32,392 bases of DNA from Ruminococcus sp. (lineage in GTDB: Bacteria; Bacillota; Clostridia; Oscillospirales; Acutalibacteraceae). The stretch is taken from the NCBI GenBank assembly GCA_004555265.1, contig SFIQ01000011.1:1-32392 (forward strand), given 5' to 3'. The notes beneath the pieces are model-generated. The model saw nothing but the letters and a program-made list of their open reading frames with translations. It made no database searches and was not told the DNA's origin. The translations under genes were made by a program, and so were the position numbers. How positions within the stretch are numbered: position 1 is the stretch's first letter; the number at the start of each line of letters is the position of its first letter. This document shows positions 1 through 5,710 of this stretch, piece after piece.

Positions 1-99
1 ACGTTGCCTGCGGGCACAACTACAACAGACCGGGGGTGACAGGATGAGCATTGCGGTAAAGAGCGGACTGCCGAGCCTTGGGAGCACGGAGGGCGCGGT
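1..99. repeat. Terminal direct repeat, left copy (assembly overlap of a circular genome)
   Basis: Bases 1-99 are identical to 32294-32392. The repeat lies inside coding sequence, covering the end of the gene at 32002 and the start of the collagen-like fibre gene at 44. Joining the copies restores a normal ATGA overlap between those two genes. A repeat of exactly 99 nt is what a k-mer assembler leaves on a circular or circularly permuted molecule. It is therefore read as an assembly overlap and not as a biological terminal repeat. The circle is 32,293 bp. Confidence 0.93.
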
Positions 100-769
100 T
101 ATTACCAAAGACGATATTTCGGTTACCGAAGAGACAAGCCCCTCTGCAAGCGCGGGAGAGGACTTGCCGAGGGGCAAGAGTGCATATGAGGTTGCTGTTG
201 AGAACGGATTTTCCGGAACGGAGACAGAATGGCTTGCGTCCCTGAAAGGTGAGCCGGGCGCAGCGGGCGCAAGCGGCAAGGACGGCACGGACGGCAAAAC
301 GCCCTATGTTGGGGATAATGGAAACTGGTACATAGGAGCGGACGACACCGGGAAGCCCAGCCGAGGAGCAAAGGGCGACAAAGGCGAAAAGGGCGACAAA
401 GGCGACACAGGCGCACAAGGCATTCAAGGTGAGCGGGGCATTCAGGGTGTTCAAGGCGAAAAGGGCGAGCCGGGAAGCCCGGGCGCAAAGGGTGACAAAG
501 GCGACCCCGGAGCAACGCCTAACTTAACCATAGGCACTGTTACGACACTTGATGCGGGACAGAACGCAACGGCGAGCATGGGCGGAACGGCGGAAAGCCC
601 GGTGCTGAACCTTGGAATACCGAGAGGTGCGAAGGGCGAACCGGGACAGGGCGGAAGTGTTGACATTGTAACCTCTGTTTCCGCTTCGAGCACGGACAGC
701 GAGGTTCCGTCGGCGAAATGCCTGTATGACCTTGTGGGTAATATAACGGCGCAGATAGATGCAATGTGA
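44..769 (+). CDS. Collagen-like phage fibre protein
   Basis: This 241-aa protein is probably a virion fibre that forms a trimer and contacts the host or decorates the particle. An N-terminal region is followed by a segment (about 45-68) with the AYEVAVENGFSGTETEWLASL motif, frequent in Firmicutes phage fibres. Short Gly-X-Y runs flank an aromatic NGNWYIG motif (about 92-98). A longer Gly-X-Y stretch rich in GDKGEKG triplets covers about 107-155, and a second, shorter one follows a beta-rich segment. The ATG overlaps the stop of the gene at 32002-32340 across the circular join, giving tight translational coupling. Gly-X-Y repeats form a collagen triple helix. The fibre role is inferred from this and from the neighbouring fibre genes. 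The repeats are also prone to expansion or contraction. Confidence 0.85.
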   Translation: MSIAVKSGLPSLGSTEGAVITKDDISVTEETSPSASAGEDLPRGKSAYEVAVENGFSGTETEWLASLKGEPGAAGASGKDGTDGKTPYVGDNGNWYIGADDTGKPSRGAKGDKGEKGDKGDTGAQGIQGERGIQGVQGEKGEPGSPGAKGDKGDPGATPNLTIGTVTTLDAGQNATASMGGTAESPVLNLGIPRGAKGEPGQGGSVDIVTSVSASSTDSEVPSAKCLYDLVGNITAQIDAM

Positions 770-780
770 GGTGATTTCAT

Positions 781-903
781 ATGAGCGAGAACATAGCGGC
801 GGCGATAGCCGCAAAGAACGAAGTTATTGCACAGCAGGGGACGAGCCTTGACGAAGTGGCGGCGGTTCTCTTGGTCTTACCTCTGCGGCAGTCGGTCAGA
901 TAA
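781..903 (+). CDS. N-terminal fragment of a frameshift-split fibre protein
   Basis: This 40-aa reading frame begins at ATG 781 with the sequence MSENIAAAIAAKNEVIAQQG and ends at TAA 901. After residue 26 the reading becomes unlike a fibre. The frame one base back, open from 852, instead encodes LGLTSAAVGQIIKVKAIDES, a stretch typical of phage fibre proteins that leads straight into the reading frame at 960. A -1 shift near 856-866, within a GGC repeat, would join the two. I read it as the 5' half of one fibre gene broken by a small deletion. Slippage in the GGC run is the alternative. Confidence 0.5.
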   Translation: MSENIAAAIAAKNEVIAQQGTSLDEVAAVLLVLPLRQSVR

Positions 904-959
904 TAAAGGTAAAAGCGATTGACGAAAGCGGGAAACCGACCGCGTGGGAAGCGGCTAAT

Positions 960-1439
960 ATGCCAAGCGGAGGCGGCGGTGGTAAACAGTTGCTTTATAG
1001 ACACAATATTTCTCAAGACACCGTTTTAACAACTGATTCTTTTGACACATCAGGAGCAAATATTGATTTATCGGTGTATTCACACCTATATATCCGAGGT
1101 ATGTTTATTTGCAACAGTCCAGCAGAAACAATAGGATATTTATACTTGAACGGAACTAAATTCTATCAAATCCAATACTTCAACAGAAAAATCGGACAAA
1201 CTGTCGGGTTTGAAGCGGATATTGTTTGCTTGAAAACGCAAAACAAATCGTCTGCCGGACTTCTTTCTTTTGCGTGGTGTTCAGAATTTAATTTGCAAAA
1301 ATTTGACAACATCTATGTGGCCAATAGAAATCAAGCACCGAGAGTGAATGACAATTTACAATCTATCGGGTTTTCTGGGACAGACGACAATATTTTTGCC
1401 GTTAAAGCCGGAAGTTATGTAGAAGTGTGGGGTGATTAA
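960..1439 (+). CDS. Fibre protein C-terminal part (frameshifted from 781)
   Basis: The frame has 159 aa from ATG 960. It is actually open from 852, so its true N-terminus is probably encoded by the separated frame at 781-903. The upstream part reads as the conserved fibre linker VGQIIKVKAIDESGKPTAWE and is followed by a Gly-rich hinge (PSGGGGGK). The remaining 145 residues are beta-strand-like and rich in Tyr, Phe and Asn, with no motif I recognise. They are a plausible receptor-contact or knob domain. The stop TAA abuts the ATG of the next gene at 1440. Base composition here is more AT-rich than in the collagen gene, which suggests that the tip domain was exchanged by recombination. Confidence 0.6.
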   Translation: MPSGGGGGKQLLYRHNISQDTVLTTDSFDTSGANIDLSVYSHLYIRGMFICNSPAETIGYLYLNGTKFYQIQYFNRKIGQTVGFEADIVCLKTQNKSSAGLLSFAWCSEFNLQKFDNIYVANRNQAPRVNDNLQSIGFSGTDDNIFAVKAGSYVEVWGD

Positions 1440-1958
1440 ATGGTCGTACTTGTTAAAAACAAATACATCGAAATGACACCAGAAGAAATCGCAGCTATCC
1501 AAGCTCAAGTTGCCGAGCAGATGGCGGAAGAAGCAAAACGCCCGCTGACGATGGAGGAAGTTGTAAGACTGGTAATTGCTAAAACAATCAATTCCATTAC
1601 CATCGATGACGAGACTGCCTTGCGCATGGTGGAGTACTATCCCGACTGGACGGCTGGCACGGCCTACAAAGCCGGTGACAGGCTGGCGTACAACGGCGAC
1701 CTGTACAAGGTGCTGCAAGCGCACACAGCGCAGGAAACGTGGCTGCCCGGAACCGGCACTGAAAGCTTGTACACCCGTATTGACGAGCAGCACGATGGCA
1801 CGAAGTATGACCCTATCCCATACAATGGCAATATGGCGCTTCAGAGCGGCAAGTATTACATACAAAACAATATACTGTACCTGTGCAATCGGGACACCGG
1901 CCAGCCGGTGTATAACGCCCTTGCCGAGCTTGTGGGGCTGTATGTGGAGGTAGGATAA
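1440..1958 (+). CDS. Fibre-associated protein with carbohydrate-binding-like module
   Basis: This 172-aa protein starts directly after the preceding stop. Residues 12-55 are helical and Glu/Ala-rich (MTPEEIAAIQAQVAEQMAEE). Residues about 70-118 carry a W-T-x-G-x-x-Y-x-x-G-D pattern followed by a Y-x-V-L-Q-x-H core and a W-x-P-G-T-G-T-E-S-L segment. That pattern is characteristic of CBM5/12 (ChtBD3)-like modules found on phage fibres. The protein at 2831 has the same architecture, so the two are paralogues. The role is probably binding to surface sugar. The stop TAA at 1956-1958 is followed in the same frame by another fibre-type sequence, so this protein may once have been fused to its downstream neighbour. 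Confidence 0.75.
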   Translation: MVVLVKNKYIEMTPEEIAAIQAQVAEQMAEEAKRPLTMEEVVRLVIAKTINSITIDDETALRMVEYYPDWTAGTAYKAGDRLAYNGDLYKVLQAHTAQETWLPGTGTESLYTRIDEQHDGTKYDPIPYNGNMALQSGKYYIQNNILYLCNRDTGQPVYNALAELVGLYVEVG

Positions 1959-2084
1959 ATCGACGCCACGGCTTCGGCGGAGGATATAGTCAAGGATAAG
2001 ACTGCGTACGCAAACGGAGCGAAGGTAACGGGAACACGACCAAAACTAAGTGCGGTTACTGCAAAGGGGCTGACGATTGCAGGA

Positions 2085-2828
2085 GTGCAGGGCGCGGCTC
2101 ATATTACTGGTGAGGTAACTGAAAATGTTGCAATCGACAAGGGCGGTAAGGTAAAAACAATAATTGCAGGAACGGAGCTTGGTAATGCAACTCCTTCCGA
2201 TGTCGTAAAAGGGAAGACTTTTACGAGCGGTTCAGGGGTAAAGCAGACAGGGACGAAAGAGGAGGCGGCAGCGCCCAGCGGGAGCATAAGTATAACTGCG
2301 AACGGCACATATGATGTGACGGACAAGGCAAGTGCAGTGGTTAATGTGCCGCAGAATGGCGGAGGAAGCCCATATGTAACAGACCTTGGTGCCGTAAGCT
2401 TTACAAATGAGCTTGAAACATCGTCTCCACAATACAGAAAATTTGTTGCCGATATTACAATGGATGAGACGTTTATGGGAGCCGTTGATAATTTCGACAC
2501 GCTGTTTTCGTGGTCTCAAATGAATTCTTGGCAGATTATTTGTCAAGACACTTATGGAGTATTATTAAGACTTGATATGTATCATCGTGGCGATGTAATG
2601 CAGGCTACGTTATACTATGGAAACCATATATCGCAAGAGCTTGTAGCTGGTATTTTTGATAGCGAAACTCTTGGCCAGTTTAATATTGAGAAACTTGACG
2701 ATGCGTCGATAAAACTTACATTTTGGGTAGATACATTGGATTTTTCGAACAATCATAGCATTACAGATGAAGAAATACAGACGTGGTTTACAAATGCAAG
2801 AAACTTAATATTGCATATGGAGGTTTAG
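2085..2828 (+). CDS. Fibre or tail-associated protein with degenerate 'DVVKGKTFTSGSG' repeats
   Basis: The frame gives 247 aa from GTG 2085. It is open back to 1959 with no stop, and the extra 42 codons encode EDIVKDKTAYANGAKVTGT, which matches the SDVVKGKTFTSGSGVKQTGT unit further in. That repeat is common in phage fibre proteins, so translation probably begins upstream. No ATG exists there; only a non-standard start near 1959 behind a GGAGG, or readthrough of TAA 1956, would serve. Residues about 75-100 hold the SGSISITANGTYDVTDKASA motif, also typical of fibres. The C-terminal 150 residues are probably a receptor-contact domain of unknown fold. The next gene starts 2 bases after this stop. 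Confidence 0.65.
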   Translation: MQGAAHITGEVTENVAIDKGGKVKTIIAGTELGNATPSDVVKGKTFTSGSGVKQTGTKEEAAAPSGSISITANGTYDVTDKASAVVNVPQNGGGSPYVTDLGAVSFTNELETSSPQYRKFVADITMDETFMGAVDNFDTLFSWSQMNSWQIICQDTYGVLLRLDMYHRGDVMQATLYYGNHISQELVAGIFDSETLGQFNIEKLDDASIKLTFWVDTLDFSNNHSITDEEIQTWFTNARNLILHMEV

Positions 2829-2830
2829 AA

Positions 2831-3241
2831 ATGAAAAGAAGCGAAGCGGCAGAGCTTATTACTGCGGTTATAAACATTAGGAACAACGCCGACGATGAAA
2901 CGGCGGCAAAAAATGTTGTGGCTTTTCCGGCATACAGGAAGGACACGGCGTATAAGGCAGGAGACCGATTTAGATACGGCGGCGAACTTTTTAAGGTTTT
3001 GCAGGACCACACTTCACAGGAAGATTGGAAGCCGGAAAACTCACCGTCGCTTTACGCGAAGATTTTGCCCGGACAGAGCGGAACGGAAATTGGCGAATGG
3101 GTGCAGCCGGATTCCACGAACCCATATATGAAAGGCGACAAAGTAACGCACGGCGGCAAAGTATGGGTATCTTCTGTTGACAACAATGTTTGGGAGCCCG
3201 GAGCAACCGGAACGGAAAGCCTGTGGACGGAAGTTAAATAA
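2831..3241 (+). CDS. Tandem carbohydrate-binding-like module protein
   Basis: This 136-aa protein has ATG 2831 behind a GGAGG that overlaps the end of the preceding gene. A helical N-terminus (SEAAELITAVINIRNNADDE) is followed by two CBM5/12-like modules. The first (about 42-84) has Y-R-K-D-T-A-Y-K-A-G-D and ends W-K-P-E-N-S-P-S-L-Y. The second (about 96-136) has Y-M-K-G-D-K-V-T-H-G-G and ends W-E-P-G-A-T-G-T-E-S-L-W. The first module closely resembles that of the gene at 1440. It probably binds cell-surface glycan. It is the last gene before a strong terminator. Confidence 0.75.
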   Translation: MKRSEAAELITAVINIRNNADDETAAKNVVAFPAYRKDTAYKAGDRFRYGGELFKVLQDHTSQEDWKPENSPSLYAKILPGQSGTEIGEWVQPDSTNPYMKGDKVTHGGKVWVSSVDNNVWEPGATGTESLWTEVK

Positions 3242-3306
3242 AATTATTTGCAATGGTCGTCATATTCCCAAGGATTGAGAAAAAGCAGTTTTGTACTGCA
3301 AAAGTA

Positions 3307-3337
3307 AAAAAGCCTTATCGAAAGATAGGGCTTTTTG
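3307..3337 (+). terminator. Rho-independent terminator of the fibre operon
   Basis: An AAGCCTTATC arm and a GATAGGGCTT arm flank a GAAA tetraloop. The stem is extended by A/T pairs, and a run of T follows. It lies 65 bases after the stop of the gene at 2831. Confidence 0.85.
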
Positions 3338-3358
3338 CTTTATATAAATAAAAATCCA

Positions 3359-3401
3359 AAAATCCGCAGGAGGCGGCGGCGATATTATGATAAAAGAGAA
3401 G
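3359..3401 (+). repeat. 43-nt repeated leader element, copy 1
   Basis: It matches 23558-23600 at 36 of 43 positions without gaps. Both copies begin AAAATCCGCAGGAG, contain an SD-like AGGAG, and end in ATGATAAAA. Each is followed at once by a hairpin with a T-run. The function is unknown; a promoter-proximal leader or attenuator is the simplest reading. Confidence 0.7.
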
Positions 3402-3480
3402 CAGAGCGGGAGTGAACAAGTTCAGTTTGTGCTGTCTGCACAAACCGGAGCCGTTCATAAGCTTTACTTCTCTTTTTTTT
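3392..3480 (+). ncRNA. Candidate structured RNA or leader ending in a T-run
   Basis: Three nested stems can form: 3392-3401 with 3467-3476 (AAAAGAGAAG/CTTCTCTTTT), 3413-3417 with 3453-3457 (TGAAC/GTTCA), and 3425-3432 with 3438-3445 (GTTTGTGC/GCACAAAC). The whole ends in eight T residues at 3473-3480. It sits upstream of the portal operon. It could be a terminator, an attenuator or a small RNA; I recognise no known family. Confidence 0.45.
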
Positions 3481-3504
3481 ATTACAGATTCAGGAGGAAA
3501 AGAT

Positions 3505-3744
3505 ATGGAATTTATATGCGGAGCGCTTGCGGCAATGTGTGCAATGCTTTTTATCATGCTTATATATGAAAAAAAGAAGCAGCCTAAAACGGAAAAAGAA
3601 AAGAATGAAGCCGATGAAAAAGAAAGCGACGGAGTTGCATGGGAAATTACTAAAACAAAAAGCCCGACGAGAGACCAACAATATATAAATATGCTGCTTT
3701 ATGACGGAAGACCGCAGACCGACGGCATGGAGGAATTTAAATGA
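3505..3744 (+). CDS. Small single-pass membrane protein upstream of portal
   Basis: This 79-aa protein has ATG 3505, chosen over the longer frame from 3412 because AGGAGG sits 7 bases upstream and the translation then begins with a clean membrane segment. Residues 2-22 are hydrophobic (FICGALAAMCAMLFIMLIY) and are followed by a Lys/Glu-rich cytoplasmic part (KKKQPKTEKEKNEADEKE). A conserved-looking tail contains DQQYINMLLYDGRPQ. Its end overlaps the portal start (ATGA), so the two are co-translated. The function is unknown. Possibilities are an assembly factor made with the portal or a small membrane effector. Confidence 0.7.
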   Translation: MEFICGALAAMCAMLFIMLIYEKKKQPKTEKEKNEADEKESDGVAWEITKTKSPTRDQQYINMLLYDGRPQTDGMEEFK

Positions 3745-5342
3745 AAGAAAACAAAGAAATTACCGCGCGCGAAATTTGGAAAGAGTATCGTGAAGGTGAG
3801 GACTATTTTACACAGATTAAGCACCACGAAACCATAAAGGAAAACGAGAGATTTTTCAGCGGAGACCAGTGGCACGGGGTTAACGCGCCGGACCTTACAA
3901 AACCCGTTATCAATGTGTTTCATCCGGCGGTTACATATTATACTGCGCAGATTGTTTCTGATGACGTTGGAATTGACATAGAGCCTTTTTGCGAAACCGA
4001 CGAAAAGATGAGGGAGTGCCAAATTTTAAGCGATGAGGTTGACAGAATTATTGAAAGGACAAAGGCAAAGAGCAAAAGCCGCGAAATTGTAAGGGACGCG
4101 GCCATTGACAAGGCGGGTATTTTTTATTTCTATTTTGACCCTAACGAGGGCAAAGACGGAGAAATTGAAATTGAGGTTTTTGACAACGACAAATTTATTG
4201 TGGCTAATCCTTTTGAGCACGACCTTCAGAAGCAGAAATATATTTTGCTTGTTAAAAGAATGAGAGTTTGCGAAGCGCGGGAGCGCGCAAAAGCCTTTGG
4301 ACTTAACGAGAGCGAATGCGCGGCGATTTTGCCGGATTCCGATTACAGATATGCGGGAGAAAACCAAAACATTGACCGGGGGCTTTGCACGGTCTTAATG
4401 CGCTTTTGGAAAGAAAACGGCCGCGTTTGCTTTTGCGAAAGCGCGCAGGAGGTTATGCTTCGCAAAAAGGTTGTTACAAAGCAGAGGCTTTACCCGGTGG
4501 CATATTATCTTTGGGAAAAGACAAAGGACAGTTTTTACGGTGCTTCGGCCATTGCGCCGTATATTCCGAACCAGCGCTTTATTAACAAGATGTGGGCGAT
4601 GGCAGGGGCATTTTGCGAAAGAATGGCTTTTCCTACGAGGTTTTATGATTCAACGAAACTTCGAGATAAGCTTAGCAACAGAGCGGGGCAGGCAATAGGC
4701 ATTGCCGGAGCGCCCAGGGACGCCGTTTGGGTGGACAGCCCCGCAGGTAATTTTTCTGAACAGGTTTTTCTTTTGGTGGACAAAACCCAGGAATACATTA
4801 AGAACAGCATGGGCATTACAGACGCGGGCCTTGGTAATATGAAGATTGACAATGCTTCGGCCATAATTGCCCTTGCAGAACAGTCAAGGGCGCCGCTTGA
4901 GATGCAAAAGCTTGGATTTCATCAGTTCTGGGAGGACGCCGTAAACATAATTATAGGGCTTATTGCCGAATTTGAAGGCATTCGCACGGTAACCGAAAAA
5001 ACAAACGACGAAGTCGGAAACGAAATTAAAACAACGGCGGAGTTTGATTTTTCTTTGATTGACACTGACGAGTTTTCTCTTAATATAAACGTTGGCGACG
5101 CCACATATTGGAGTGAAATTACCGCTATTCAGACGGCGGACGCGCTTTTCAGCAAAGGCATTATTACAGACGCCGTTACATATCTTGAGAGCTTGCCGAA
5201 AGGATATGTTCATAACCTAAGCGGAATTATAAAACAGCTTAAAGAAGATAAGCAGAAACAGGAAGAAGCGCTGCTTTTACAGCAGGAAGGCAATATTGCG
5301 AATATTGCGAATGAGGCGCCGGAAGGAGTGAACTTTGCATGA
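3741..5342 (+). CDS. Portal protein
   Basis: This 533-aa protein would be the dodecameric ring at one capsid vertex through which DNA is packaged and ejected. Features that fit podoviral portals are an N-terminal helical region with ENERFFSGDQWHG, the KPVINVFHPAVTYYTAQIV segment (about 56-74) leading into the wing, a central FYGASAIAPYIPNQRFINKM stem-like motif (about 258-277), an AIIALAEQSRAPLEMQKLGF region (about 375-394), and a Gln/Glu-rich C-terminus. The length is in the usual range. It is translationally coupled to the genes on both sides. The gene order is unusual because the portal lies far from the terminase. The identification rests on family resemblance read by eye. Confidence 0.8.
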   Translation: MKENKEITAREIWKEYREGEDYFTQIKHHETIKENERFFSGDQWHGVNAPDLTKPVINVFHPAVTYYTAQIVSDDVGIDIEPFCETDEKMRECQILSDEVDRIIERTKAKSKSREIVRDAAIDKAGIFYFYFDPNEGKDGEIEIEVFDNDKFIVANPFEHDLQKQKYILLVKRMRVCEARERAKAFGLNESECAAILPDSDYRYAGENQNIDRGLCTVLMRFWKENGRVCFCESAQEVMLRKKVVTKQRLYPVAYYLWEKTKDSFYGASAIAPYIPNQRFINKMWAMAGAFCERMAFPTRFYDSTKLRDKLSNRAGQAIGIAGAPRDAVWVDSPAGNFSEQVFLLVDKTQEYIKNSMGITDAGLGNMKIDNASAIIALAEQSRAPLEMQKLGFHQFWEDAVNIIIGLIAEFEGIRTVTEKTNDEVGNEIKTTAEFDFSLIDTDEFSLNINVGDATYWSEITAIQTADALFSKGIITDAVTYLESLPKGYVHNLSGIIKQLKEDKQKQEEALLLQQEGNIANIANEAPEGVNFA

Positions 5343-5710
5343 CGGTAATGGAATGTTATGAAAGGGCGGTAAGCTTTTTACCGGAAACAAAAGAAGAAAA
5401 CACCGACATGACAAAACACATGGTTACATGGGCAAACGTACTTATGGCCGACACGCTAAATTATGAAAACGCATTTAGAAGAGCAAACGGCATTGATGAG
5501 CTTTCTTCGCCGCCGAAAGTTACCGGGCAGAATGACGAAATTCCATATAACGAGAAGCTTGTGGCCGGAGCGTTCCCTTACGGAATGGCAAGGTGGATAT
5601 TTCGTGAAAACGAAGATATAAGCGGAAGCAGGGAATATTATTCCCTTTATGCCGCGGCTATTGAAGAAGCAACGCCGGCAATTTACGGCGCGGTGGAGGA
5701 TATTTATTGA
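5339..5710 (+). CDS. Head-tail connector-like protein
   Basis: This 123-aa, mainly helical protein follows the portal and overlaps it by 4 bases. The sequence contains YERAVSFLPETKEENTDM and a YNEKLVAGAFPYGMARWIF segment. Small helical proteins directly after a portal are usually the adaptor that closes the head and joins the tail, like the gp4 group of P22-type phages. That role is inferred from position and size. The stop TGA overlaps the start of the giant gene (TGATG). Confidence 0.6.
   Translation: MTVMECYERAVSFLPETKEENTDMTKHMVTWANVLMADTLNYENAFRRANGIDELSSPPKVTGQNDEIPYNEKLVAGAFPYGMARWIFRENEDISGSREYYSLYAAAIEEATPAIYGAVEDIY

Larger units (their letters stand above)
3242..3504. other. Non-coding stretch between fibre and portal operons
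   Basis: These 263 bases hold, in order, a terminator (3307-3337), an AT-rich stretch with TATATAAAT-like sequence (3340-3352), one copy of a 43-nt repeated element (3359-3401), a nested hairpin ending in eight T residues (3392-3480), and the ribosome site of the gene at 3505. Open frames that cross it, from 3387 or 3412, lack conserved features. I regard them as non-coding. Confidence 0.6.

Noticed and set aside
44..769. Possible misreading of the collagen-like gene as low-complexity artefact
   Set aside because: The Gly-X-Y register is kept over long stretches. The flanking non-repetitive domains are typical fibre sequence.
3387..3569. 60-codon frame starting at the repeated element (MIKEKQ)
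   Set aside because: It runs through a hairpin and T-run and across the ribosome site and start of the membrane protein at 3505. The matching frame at copy 2 is only five codons.
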